Under the pieces are notes generated by a model. The model saw nothing but the letters and a program-made list of their open reading frames with translations, had not been told where the DNA came from and did no database searches. Below, piece by piece: positions 45,001 through 53,088 of a stretch of 64,000 nt of DNA. Both the position numbers and the translations under genes were made by a program. Position 1 is the first letter of the stretch, and each line of letters opens with the position of its first letter. Source of the stretch: Eubacterium brachy ATCC 33089. Its GTDB lineage: Bacteria > Bacillota > Clostridia > Peptostreptococcales > Anaerovoracaceae. The stretch spans positions 1 to 64,000 of the forward strand of contig KI535278.1 in NCBI GenBank assembly GCA_000488855.1, given 5' to 3'.

Positions 45001-45813
45001 TCAACTGTATTTAAAACATCTTTTTTCCGAATTACAATATATACACTTTATGCATATAATGCCGACAATCAATAATGCAATCGTTAAGGGAACATACATA
45101 TTACGTGGTGTTACCATTAAAATATAGTCTGCACAATTTGCCAACATATGCGCAGCTACAACGATAGAAAAATTACCTCCTGTAGATACATATATGTATC
45201 CCAATATTAATCCCATAACAAATGCACCTGTTGCTAAAATAATTCCTCCTGCTATAATATGCATTATTCCGAAGATTAACGAACTGATAACGATTGAAAT
45301 ACAAGTGGTAAAATTTCTCCTAAGCTCACATATCATAATCCTCCTATAAAGTAGCTCTTCCCCAATAGGCGCTAAAATGAAAACAGAAATTATCATGATA
45401 GTATACCCAATTGCAGGCGAAATTCCTGAGTAGTACGCAATGCCTTTTTTAATTAGTTCCATACTTCCAAATTCACAATTAACTGTGATTATACTCCATA
45501 TAACTGAATAGGATAACGCGAGGATAATCGATGCGATCCATAGTTTAGGCGAATTTTTCCCTTTTTCAATATCCCATATTTTCTTCTTTGCTATTTTTCT
45601 ATATATTTTTACGACTGCAATAAAAAAACTCACTGCTAATATGTGAACTAAAAAAGTTTCATTATTGACGGTATTCTGTATTGTTGATTTATCAGCCCCT
45701 AAAAATAAATTTATAAAACCTATAATAACTCCGGACATTACTTGAAATCCTAAATATAACATCGTAAACGCAATACAAAATGCCATAGACTTAAACTTCC
45801 GCAACCAACTCAC
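45001..45813 (-). CDS. CPBP-family intramembrane protease (CAAX-like)
   Basis: 270 residues, seven or eight membrane helices. Family motif 1 G-E-E-L-L-Y-R-R near 151-158 and motif 2 F-G-I-M-H-I near 181-186 give the two Glu and the His of a glutamic intramembrane protease; a late N-C-A-D segment gives the last motif. Bacterial members are often bacteriocin self-immunity proteins. No bacteriocin genes are seen nearby. Confidence 0.87.
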   Translation of the reverse strand: MSWLRKFKSMAFCIAFTMLYLGFQVMSGVIIGFINLFLGADKSTIQNTVNNETFLVHILAVSFFIAVVKIYRKIAKKKIWDIEKGKNSPKLWIASIILALSYSVIWSIITVNCEFGSMELIKKGIAYYSGISPAIGYTIMIISVFILAPIGEELLYRRIMICELRRNFTTCISIVISSLIFGIMHIIAGGIILATGAFVMGLILGYIYVSTGGNFSIVVAAHMLANCADYILMVTPRNMYVPLTIALLIVGIICIKCIYCNSEKRCFKYS

Positions 45814-45889
45814 CTCTCAATACTCATAATTATCCTATACAAATTCAAATTTTATGCATCTCAAAAAAAATATAATGATATATCTTTTT

Positions 45890-46514
45890 TAGAATTTTAG
45901 CTCTATATTATGCTCAACGATAAATTCAGGATAATATTTTTCACCGCTGTTAGTTACTTCTTTATTCTCTTTAAGTAAATCAATATCTTTTTTTTAAATT
46001 TGTCTTGACATAGGGTAACTGATGATTGTCTATATAGTTTTGAAATGCTATAGTTAACTGTTCATGAGTTCCATACTTCAATAAAAATGCAGTTTGAATT
46101 AAAAATCCGGCATCATATACAACTTCATCCAAAAAATATAAAAGCCTTTCTCAGCAACTTCCTGCACAATTGCCAAAGTATCATACTTCATTTGTCTCAC
46201 GAAAGGTAAAAACCGTTGTGAAATAATCTCTTTTATTTGTTTCATCGATTTCTCGTACAATTCTATTCTCTAAAAATCCCATCAAAATAATCTGATGAGG
46301 TAGCCAAATCAATAGAAAAATCATTTTCGGAAAAATATACGCAATCCACAAAAATGCTTTTTATTAAGGGTTCCTTTTCAAGGATACTTTCTTTTCCCCC
46401 AAATGCGCATTTTAAGTTATTTTTCTCTTAATAACCTTTCCTAATCCATAATCATCTCTCCATCACAACTTCAATTTTTTCCTTACGGAACAGTTTTACA
46501 AACCGGAATTTCAT
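45890..46514 (-). pseudogene. Gene broken by several frameshifts, unassigned
   Basis: From an ATG at 46514 (K-F-R-F-V-K-L-F-R-K-E-K-I), pieces in alternating frames rebuild a protein of about 200 residues: C-A-F-G-G-K-E-S-I-L-E-K, V-D-C-V-Y-F-S-E-N-D-F-S, E-L-Y-E-K-S-M-K-Q-I-K-E-I-I, D-E-V-V-Y-D-A-G-F-L, H-E-Q-L-T-I-A-F-Q-N-Y-I, and after a run of eight A, E-N-K-E-V-T-N-S to stop TAA at 45890. At least four shifts. I do not recognise the family. It directly follows the gene at 46553 and probably shared its operon. Confidence 0.7.
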
Positions 46515-46552
46515 TCCTAAATCATTTCTATCAATTCATCAAAATGTAATCC

Positions 46553-47419
46553 TTATAGTTCTCCCCAAAATCCAATCATCCATTTCTCGGTATTCAAAGG
46601 ATAAATTTCATTCGCTTCATTTAGCAAGAGCAATATTTTTTCTTTCCGTCTCATTTTTGCATTCTCGCTCTTTAAATCTTCTATTCCTTCAATCAGCTTT
46701 TGTGCCTTGTTCTTTAATCTGTACCATTTCTGCCAGTCTTCAACAGACATTCTCTCCGATTTTTCTTTTAATAGTTCTCTTGATAAAATTCTTTCTCTCA
46801 CTTCTTCCGGATTTTCAGGTTCTCCCAATATTGCCGGCTCTAAATAAATCTCATTTAAAAAGTTAACCTCTAAAAATGATTTTATCTTTTCACTCACATA
46901 AATTTCCTGATTTTTTAAAGAATCAACGATAAAAATATCTTTTGTCGAGAGAGTAGATTTTAGCAACTTTTCTTTTTGCTCATGTTCATCATAATAAGCA
47001 TATCCTTCCTTCTCCGGAATCAAAGCATATAAATTCCCTAATGTTTGTGACAAATGCTCGTTATGTTTTCTGCAAGTGATATATTCTTCCGCATCCATAT
47101 CACCCGACGGGTAGATTTTAGGTTCATCTGCAGATAAATCCCATGTCATCCAATCCAAATTGACAATTTTTTCTTTACGAACCTCTGCAAAATTGAAATT
47201 TGAAAAACAGTTCTCCATTCGTTCTTTTACATGCTCTCTTACTATAATAACCGGACGCTCTTTATCATATTGAGTTCTGTATATTTCGGGACAAAAAGGT
47301 GCAGTCCTCAACAAACAATGTTCTTTTTTCTTCTTATCAAAATAATAAATTCCTTGCCACAGTACCTCCCCATAAGATGTCCATGGCATTTCTTTGTTCT
47401 TGAGTACATAAATCATCAC
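46553..47419 (-). CDS. Hypothetical protein, DUF3885-like in size, unknown
   Basis: 288 residues, cytosolic, with an N-terminal beta-rich part, R-P-V-I-I-V-R-E-H near 54-62, and a long charged helical C-terminal half (about 215-275, coiled-coil-like). No convincing family. It ends with W-M-I-G-F-W-G-E-L. Followed by a multiply frameshifted gene. Confidence 0.6.
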   Translation of the reverse strand: MMIYVLKNKEMPWTSYGEVLWQGIYYFDKKKKEHCLLRTAPFCPEIYRTQYDKERPVIIVREHVKERMENCFSNFNFAEVRKEKIVNLDWMTWDLSADEPKIYPSGDMDAEEYITCRKHNEHLSQTLGNLYALIPEKEGYAYYDEHEQKEKLLKSTLSTKDIFIVDSLKNQEIYVSEKIKSFLEVNFLNEIYLEPAILGEPENPEEVRERILSRELLKEKSERMSVEDWQKWYRLKNKAQKLIEGIEDLKSENAKMRRKEKILLLLNEANEIYPLNTEKWMIGFWGEL

Positions 47420-47715
47420 ATATTCTCCATAAAAATATCTTTGTTACACGAAAACCTTCCACAAAATATGTTCCATTTTATTCCATATTCACTAATTGTC
47501 TTAACTTTCAAACTATCCTCAAATTCTAATTTATTTCACTAATATCAGTGATATTTTACCATTTTTAAACCATTTTTTCTACTGTCAGATTTCCTACTTG
47601 CTTTCAAAACTTGTAGCTTTACAATAGATGTGAGACCTCAGGGATAGAAAAAAGCGATTGAGTCCGTTAGAATAGTTTTATCATAAAACAACTAATGAAA
47701 GGACATTCAATCGCT

Positions 47716-47841
47716 ATGAACAGTATAACACATTCTCAAAGATATTTGCCCCATACTATCGAAACAAGAGTCTATGCCGTAAAGCTATACCGTAGCGGCT
47801 GCTCTGTAAGGTTTGTCTGCCGCAAATACCATATATCCAAA
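47716..47841 (+). mobile_element. N-terminal stump of an insertion-sequence transposase
   Basis: On the plus strand an ATG after GAAAGGA opens M-N-S-I-T-H-S-Q-R-Y-L-P-H-T, then I-E-T-R-V-Y-A-V-K-L-Y-R-S-G, the HTH start of IS3/IS481-like transposases, and stops being coding near 47841, where the minus-strand Maff2 piece begins. It is only about 42 codons, so the element is dead. The rest of the IS is missing. Confidence 0.7.
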
Positions 47842-47842
47842 G

Positions 47843-47935
47843 TATAAGATTTATAACACCCCTTGCTCCAAGTCCTGCTCCTACTGCCATAACTAAAATC
47901 TTTAATACATTAACTGCCTGTGTAAAAAATTCCAT
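47843..47935 (-). pseudogene. Maff2-family stump of a conjugative element
   Basis: A GAGGAGGAATAAGTT leader and ATG start M-E-F-F-T-Q-A-V-N-V-L-K, then G-A-G-L-G-A-R-G-V-I-N-L before homology ends at the transposase junction. Maff2 proteins are small membrane parts of Tn1549-like integrative conjugative elements. About 31 codons remain. Confidence 0.75.
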
Positions 47936-47956
47936 AACTTATTCCTCCTCGTTTTC

Positions 47957-48253
47957 TCATTTCTTTTCAATCTTGTTGTATGATCTAACTGCAAAGTTTT
48001 TGTAAGTCTTTCTCTCTTTTTCACGCTTCTTAAAATAACCAAAGATATGAATCAAATCGCCTTTTTCAAAGCCCTTTGCTTTCTCTGCTTTTTCTCCGTA
48101 AGCTGCACAATTGATATATTCTTTGCCTTTTCCATACTTTTTTTTTACAAGCGTGAATTTTGCCACTTCCACTTTCTGACCGTCATTTTCAAAACTTGAG
48201 AAAATTGGCTCTGCCAATAAGTTGGCATTGATGTTAATCATTTCTTGTTTCAT
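47957..48253 (-). CDS. ssb: Single-stranded DNA-binding protein of the ICE
   Basis: 98 residues, a small OB-fold SSB of the kind carried by clostridial conjugative elements: I-N-A-N-L-L-A-E-P near 8-16, E-V-A-K-F-T-L near 28-34, E-Y-I-N-C-A-A-Y-G near 44-52 and I-F-G-Y-F near 69-73. It lacks the acidic C-tail of chromosomal SSB, as usual for the plasmid/ICE form. AAGGAG stands before the ATG and a terminator lies just upstream. Confidence 0.85.
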   Translation of the reverse strand: MKQEMININANLLAEPIFSSFENDGQKVEVAKFTLVKKKYGKGKEYINCAAYGEKAEKAKGFEKGDLIHIFGYFKKREKERKTYKNFAVRSYNKIEKK

Positions 48254-48287
48254 CTTTTTTGTTTTCTCCTTTTCTTTTCAATAAAAA

Positions 48288-48318
48288 AGCGACCGGAAGC
48301 ATCGCTTTTCCAGTCGCT
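48288..48318 (-). terminator. Terminator between VirD4 stump and ssb
   Basis: Minus strand AGCGACTGGAA ... TTCCGGTCGCT then TTTTTTATTG. Confidence 0.85.
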
Positions 48319-48364
48319 ACTGCTCTTACTATTTACTTTTTCTCTTAAGTGGAACTTCTTATCC

Positions 48365-48580
48365 CTAGTACATTTGCATAAGGTTAGGCTTTACATAAAA
48401 TCTTGTCTTACCTGAGCCTGAACCATCAATAAGCAAAATATTTTTATTTCTTGCACACTTTAGATTAGATGGTCTGCCATTCATGGTTAATCGTTCTATT
48501 TGCGTAAGCAGGATATTATTTTGAAACTTTTCATCCATGTACGGCTCAATATCTTTCTTACTTCCCCGGGGAGCGTTTTG
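48365..48580 (-). pseudogene. VirD4/TraG-type coupling protein, N-terminal fragment
   Basis: A 71-codon open piece with no start: K-D-I-E-P-Y-M-D-E-K-F-Q-N-N-I-L-L, then N-I-L-L-I-D-G-S-G-S-G-K-T-R-F (Walker A of the conjugal coupling ATPase) and V-K-P-N-L-M-Q-M-Y before a stop at 48365. It is the region around the P-loop of VirD4-like proteins; upstream membrane helices and the rest are lost. Order VirD4, ssb, Maff2 is that of Tn1549-like elements. Confidence 0.8.
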
Positions 48581-48730
48581 TCAAGTACCTTTTTATATTT
48601 ATGGATGCTTTTTCTCTTGAAGTTTGAGTAAAGAAAAAACAGTAAACCTTGATTATTGATTTACCATTTCTCAAGCTACTATATATTCAATTGGACGAAC
48701 TGAAAATTTTTCAGCTAATAATTGTACTTG

Positions 48731-49267
48731 CTAAATTGACTCATTGATTTGTTTTCTGTGAAATTGTTCTATCTGTTGCATAAAAAAATCCGATTTTTTT
48801 CTATCTATGATGATACTTACATTCATCAGCTTATTTAGTTTTTTCTCATGTAAACCATAAAAAATGGGATTCCTAATTTTTATGGTCATTTTGAGACAAT
48901 GAAATGGACGATTCTTCATTTTTATTTGTTCTATATCTTCAAGTTTAAATTTAAAATGTAATACACTCCGTCCTCTACTTCCATAAGTATAGTATTTAAC
49001 AACATTGTTTTCATAAATTTCTAATTTCACTCCATTTATGAAGAGATAATACCCCATAAACCATATAAGGAGCGCAGCGACAATCAGCACAATTGCCATA
49101 ATCATTTTATCTGAAAAATCAGTATGATAACTCATAAGATGATTCAGTATCCACATAACAATAAAAGATAATACTACCATGGATGAAAAGCCTATCCTAT
49201 TAAATTTAGACTTATGAGGATATGTCAAGATAAGTTTTGGTTCCTCTTGTAAAAATTCTAAACCCAT
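48731..49267 (-). CDS. Two-helix membrane protein with PH-like domain
   Basis: 178 residues. Helices at about 27-48 and 54-76, then a PH-like beta domain (L-E-I-Y-E-N-N-V-V-K-Y-Y-T-Y) and a basic helix. Similar in plan to 33218-33733 but not clearly homologous. Unknown role. Confidence 0.6.
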   Translation of the reverse strand: MGLEFLQEEPKLILTYPHKSKFNRIGFSSMVVLSFIVMWILNHLMSYHTDFSDKMIMAIVLIVAALLIWFMGYYLFINGVKLEIYENNVVKYYTYGSRGRSVLHFKFKLEDIEQIKMKNRPFHCLKMTIKIRNPIFYGLHEKKLNKLMNVSIIIDRKKSDFFMQQIEQFHRKQINESI

Positions 49268-49422
49268 ATTTCCCCCCTGTCTCTCTTATCCTTTCCCTTT
49301 TGAAAATTAGCATTTTCATCTATTATCAAAGACTATCCTCTTACCAGATTGTTTCATCTTCAACAACTTCTACTTGATTCCATTCAACAATTATCATTAT
49401 TATACTCTATTTCAACTTCTAT

Positions 49423-49512
49423 TTATAGCTCTAACTCATTCTTTTTCATCTGTGTTAGTTCTCTGTTTTCTTGTAGTAATTTCTCTATGCAGCTTCTAAC
49501 ACTTTCAGCTTA
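49423..49512 (-). pseudogene. Gene tail, copy 1 of a duplicated fragment
   Basis: Reads S-V-R-S-C-I-E-K-L-L-Q-E-N-R-E-L-T-Q-M-K and ends K-N-E-L-E-L. A near match (S-V-K-N-C-I-E-K-V-Q-Q-E-N-R-E-L-T-Q) is at 52144-52365, where the frame reaches farther upstream. Coiled-coil-like tail of a mobile-element gene. Confidence 0.5.
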
Positions 49513-49735
49513 CATGATGCGAAAAGATATTACCAACATAGAAAACTGCAAGATAGGAAATGTTCTGCTTTAGAAACTTTGTCTTATCCTTCACCTTAAA
49601 TAAGACTTTGATTTCCTTTAACATCTTATCTATCATACTCTACATTCTCTATCATTATTTTTTCTATACAAGATTCATTGGCTCATGTCTCCCTTTTGGG
49701 ACAATGAGTTGTAGTAGTAAAAACGATCAAAATTT

Positions 49736-50104
49736 TTATAGTTCTAATTTAATACCTTTTTTTCGCAAGTTTTCTATACACTCAACTAAATATTCATTAT
49801 CATGCTCTTTGTAAATTGGGCTATCTATAATTTTTTCTTCAAGATTATAGTAATTTTCTGCTTTCTTTCCCCTATAATTCTTATCTCTCCATTCTATAGA
49901 AACCTTATATCCTCTTTTTTCCATTTCATCCATAACTAATGAATGATAAATAAATAAGTAGTACGGAGAATATAAAAATACATAATCTACTGTTTTATGC
50001 TTCTTTTTCCATCCATTTCCCCTAAGCGCACAACATTCTCTGTGTTGACCAAGAAGCTGGTTTTTAGGCAATAGATGAATAATTTGTTCATGCCATAGTC
50101 TCAT
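49736..50104 (-). CDS. TIGR02328-family protein (pyrimidine-dimer glycosylase-like)
   Basis: 122 residues that start M-R-L-W-H-E-Q-I-I-H-L-L-P and continue Q-L-L-G-Q-H-R-E-C-C-A-L-R-G, the hallmark of TIGR02328/pyrimidine dimer DNA glycosylase-like proteins; Y-R-G-K at about 78 is also typical. Likely a DNA repair-type enzyme. The ATG overlaps the stop of the next gene (50088) by some 17 bases. Confidence 0.85.
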   Translation of the reverse strand: MRLWHEQIIHLLPKNQLLGQHRECCALRGNGWKKKHKTVDYVFLYSPYYLFIYHSLVMDEMEKRGYKVSIEWRDKNYRGKKAENYYNLEEKIIDSPIYKEHDNEYLVECIENLRKKGIKLEL

Positions 50105-50492
50105 CATATTCTCCTGTTAGTAAAGTAGATTCCTGTAAATACTTGTTTGGGTATTTCTTGAGTAAAATTTTGATATATTCAATTAATGATCTCTGATTAT
50201 TTTTCCCTCCCATATATTCTTCCAGTATGTTAAATAATCCTTGTTTTTCCATCTCAGTTGCCTGTTTTTTGAAATATCCCCATAAATGAAGAATAGCATT
50301 ACTAAAATCTTTTTTACTTTCTTTCATATACTTTACTTTTTGTATGCTTTCATTAATAAATAAAATATCAACTTCTTTTTCTTTCAAATACTCTCTTATT
50401 TCTAAGTATACTTTATGCGATTTGCTTAGCACATAATATTTATTTTTTGCCCATAGCTCTTCGCATTCTTTTTTTATATTCTTGTGGTTCAC
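50088..50492 (-). CDS. YbgA-family (DUF1722) protein
   Basis: 134 residues of the DUF1722/YbgA family: L-W-A-K-N-K-Y-Y-V-L near 13-22, H-L-W-G-Y-F-K-K near 69-76 and K-Y-P-N-K-Y-L-Q-E-S near 113-122. It is coupled with a TIGR02328 protein, as seen in other Bacillota; probably DNA repair or thiol metabolism. An intact pair within mobile debris. Confidence 0.85.
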   Translation of the reverse strand: MNHKNIKKECEELWAKNKYYVLSKSHKVYLEIREYLKEKEVDILFINESIQKVKYMKESKKDFSNAILHLWGYFKKQATEMEKQGLFNILEEYMGGKNNQRSLIEYIKILLKKYPNKYLQESTLLTGEYDETMA

Positions 50493-50654
50493 ATCAGCCC
50501 TTCTTTCAATATATTCAAATCATCTATCTATGTAATATCTCAGCACTTTATAGAAACTAAAAAACTTTAAATTCATATTTTTATTATACCATTTATAACC
50601 TAGTTAATAAACTCATTCATCACATTGTAGAGTTTATCAAAATAAATCAGAACC

Positions 50655-50771
50655 TTATATATTATCTCCTATCAGTTTTTCAGCTTCAATAGTCTGTTTC
50701 TTTGCTTTTGCATCAATTAACAAAGATTCTAATTCTTCAATTTTGTCATACATACGATAAAGTCTATCGAT
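50655..50771 (-). pseudogene. C-terminal scrap of a large serine recombinase
   Basis: Open to TAA at 50655: R-L-Y-R-M-Y-D-K-I-E-E-L-E-S-L-L-I-D, then A-K-A-K-K-Q-T-I-E-A-E-K-L. This is the coiled C-terminal region typical of TnpX/Tn1549-type integrases. About 39 codons. It abuts a TopB scrap on the other strand. Confidence 0.6.
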
Positions 50772-50921
50772 ATTGCAGGAAATGGTGCTTTAGAAAAAGG
50801 TGTAGAGGTGGAAAGAAAAGGACTTGGAACACCTGCAACAAGGGCAGGGATTATTGAAAATCTGATTTTTAAGGGCTTTGTCGAAAGAGATAAGAAGAAT
50901 CTTACTGCTACCCACAAATGA
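50763..50921 (+). pseudogene. topB: Fragment of DNA topoisomerase III
   Basis: Plus strand: G-V-E-V-E-R-K-G-L-G-T-P-A-T-R-A-G-I-I-E, then F-V-E-R-D-K-K-N-L-T and stop. E-R-K-G-L-G-T-P-A-T-R-A is the signature stretch of type IA topoisomerases of conjugative elements (TopB). The rest is absent, so this is a 52-codon scrap. Confidence 0.8.
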
Positions 50922-50994
50922 ATCTGCCTTACTGTTTCTGTTTCTTTGGAGTCCTGTAATTGTAGTTTTTATTCAATCTTTTATACTATGAAGT

Positions 50995-52020
50995 TTACTC
51001 CCATTTTGCGTGTTGTACTCTTACACCGTAACGATATGCAGTTCCATTCTCATTAAAATTAGCTTCGATTCTATATCTTTTCCACAGTTCATAACCTGCG
51101 GTTTGCATCGTAAGAATAAAAAGAGTATCTTTTTTTATTTCTTTAGAATCTACAGGATTTAACAAAAAAATATCCTTTATATCCTTAGTTCTAAAATCTT
51201 GGATTGTAAGATGAGATAAATCTATATGATTGAATGTAACCTTCGATAATTGCTTACTGTCAGCGGCAATCTCATAATATGTTATAACACAGTTCTTTAA
51301 GCTATCCGAATCTTTCTCTGTAGGAGTAACACTCATAAAACCATAGGACTTACCGTTTCTAAAGATTTCTAAAAGCTTGCCGTAATAAAAATGATCATTA
51401 CGTTGATTTACAATCTCACTATCAGCTGTCTTTTCATAAAAGGTGAACCCTTCCGACAAAAGCTCAGATACCTTTGTTTCCCCAATAATGACATTCGTTT
51501 TATCTACTTGAACTTCGATTGGTTTTGACGGAAATCCGGTCAAAGATATGAAGAACATGAAGAAAAAACATGCGAAAACCAAGGTAGCCATTACAGCATT
51601 TGATGAAGAATAAAAATACATCGGTTTGTTTGAGCGATTAAGTAATGTCAAAATCAGTTTAATAACAAGACTCAGTATTAGTACCACAATAGCAATAGCA
51701 AACTCAGCCTTCAAACATGTATAAAGCGCTTTTGAAAAGTGATGTGTTCTGTAATATACTACACCGAAAACAATAATATTTACCAAAATAAAATTAAAAA
51801 TAAATAAGGTAGCCTCTTTTAATGCTGTCGAATCAGTGATATCATCAAATTGAACGCTACTGAATCTTCCTCTAAGGCTTGATCCAATCATATAAATCCA
51901 TCTGGGCAAATCTGTTCCCGTTCCTACAGCTATTGCAATTCTCAAATAGATATAGATCATCAATAAAAAAAGCAGTAATGCAACAAATCCAAAACTCAAA
52001 GCTACGATTAAAAATCCCAA
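50995..52020 (-). CDS. Multi-helix membrane protein, unknown
   Basis: 341 residues with four membrane helices in the first half (about 4-28, 70-92, 103-124, 143-165), then a soluble beta-rich part (170-341). No family known. Between mobile fragments, it may be cargo. Confidence 0.6.
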   Translation of the reverse strand: MGFLIVALSFGFVALLLFLLMIYIYLRIAIAVGTGTDLPRWIYMIGSSLRGRFSSVQFDDITDSTALKEATLFIFNFILVNIIVFGVVYYRTHHFSKALYTCLKAEFAIAIVVLILSLVIKLILTLLNRSNKPMYFYSSSNAVMATLVFACFFFMFFISLTGFPSKPIEVQVDKTNVIIGETKVSELLSEGFTFYEKTADSEIVNQRNDHFYYGKLLEIFRNGKSYGFMSVTPTEKDSDSLKNCVITYYEIAADSKQLSKVTFNHIDLSHLTIQDFRTKDIKDIFLLNPVDSKEIKKDTLFILTMQTAGYELWKRYRIEANFNENGTAYRYGVRVQHAKWE

Positions 52021-52143
52021 AATTATTCCTCTTTTCTAAATAATCATTATAGTATATTTTATCCCTTTTTATAAGTCTAACTTTAATTCTAATCCTACTT
52101 ATCATCCCTATATTTTTCAATTATACCATATTTCAGCACACTT

Positions 52144-52365
52144 TTATGGGTCTAACTCATTCTTCTTGACCTGTGTTAGTTCTCTGTTTTCTTGCTGTAC
52201 TTTCTCTATGCAATTCTTAACACTTTCAGCTATATAGCTTACTATGAATCCCTTTATTTCAAGTCTTTTATACAATTTTAAGCCTTTGTTTTTGACAGAA
52301 GAACTAGCGTCTCTACATGTTTCATCGAACAGGTTGCCACATCTGTTTTTATGTATTCTTATTTG
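52144..52365 (-). pseudogene. Gene tail, copy 2 of the duplicated fragment
   Basis: A 73-codon open piece: C-G-N-L-F-D-E-T-C-R-D-A, K-G-L-K-L-Y-K-R-L-E-I-K-G-F-I, then S-V-K-N-C-I-E-K-V-Q-Q-E-N-R-E-L-T-Q, and stop TAA at 52144. No start (TGA at 52366-52368). Its last 30 codons are repeated at 49423-49512. Part of an element gene that I cannot name. Confidence 0.5.
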
Positions 52366-52630
52366 TCACTCGCTTTCTTATTTCCTTGATTTTTCAGTAT
52401 TCATAAAACCAAAATTTCTTTCAGCAGAAAGGTCATGGCGTAAGTCATAATCCTCCACAAGTAAATAAAGTCCTACCTTTGGTCTATTAAGTTGTCAAGG
52501 AACAAGTGCCTATTGGCTTTTAGAGAGATTTTCTTTTAAGCAATCCTTGAAAATAATTCTTCAGTTAGATTAAGAGGACAGATCTCCCTTCACTTTAAAC
52601 AAGGAAAATCTCCCCTCATACACAAGGCGA

Positions 52631-52813
52631 TCACTTCATAAATTCTTCCAATAACACCCTTAATTTTTTAAGAATGCTATTTTTTCGCCATTATATAGCT
52701 TGGTAACTCACCTTCTTACCTCTTGCTATACTCGATAGTGTTTCGTCATTGAAGTACAAACGCTCAATGATGTCCCTTTCTTCATCGTTTAATTTTGATA
52801 TAGCCTTTTTCAT
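52631..52813 (-). pseudogene. Sigma-like HTH regulator of the ICE with an in-frame TAA
   Basis: A GGAGGG site leads M-K-K-A-I-S-K-L-N-D-E-E-R-D-I-I-E-R-L-Y, then I-A-R-G-K-K-V-S-Y-Q-A-I; TAA at 52691-52693 follows. The same frame goes on as W-R-K-N-S-I-L-K-K-L-R-V-L-L-E-E-F and stops TGA at 52631. It is the sigma-70 region-4-like regulator common in Tn916/Tn1549-type elements, 60 residues when repaired. The TAA removes the recognition helix end. Confidence 0.8.
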
Positions 52814-52842
52814 AGTCTGTCCCTCCATTTATTATCTTTATG

Positions 52843-53076
52843 TCATTCTTTTACAATCCAAATATCATCTTGGTTAACAACACAATTTGAACATCCAAAA
52901 CACTGACTTTGGCATCTACTTGTTTCAGACCTTTTAGTTTTTACTAAATATCCATTATTTTCGAGATATTCAATTTTCATTTTTACACTATCTAAATCCT
53001 CTCCTGTCAATTCAGCAAGTTCTTGCAAAGTGCAGGTCTTTTTCTTTTTCAATACTTCTAATAGTTGTATAAGCAT
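52843..53076 (-). CDS. FeoC-like transcriptional regulator
   Basis: 77 residues from the ATG at 53076. Winged helix (L-A-E-L-T-G-E-D-L-D-S-V-K-M) followed by a Cys-rich wing C-Q-S-Q-C-F-G-C-S-N-C, as in FeoC proteins that bind an Fe-S cluster or iron. It is last in the Feo operon, 12 bases after feoB, and may control or stabilise FeoB. Confidence 0.82.
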   Translation of the reverse strand: MLIQLLEVLKKKKTCTLQELAELTGEDLDSVKMKIEYLENNGYLVKTKRSETSRCQSQCFGCSNCVVNQDDIWIVKE

Positions 53077-53088
53077 ACTTATCACCCC

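Noticed and set aside
50729-50917. Minus-strand frame of 62 codons
   Set aside because: It is the shadow of the TopB fragment on the plus strand, which carries the recognisable motif.
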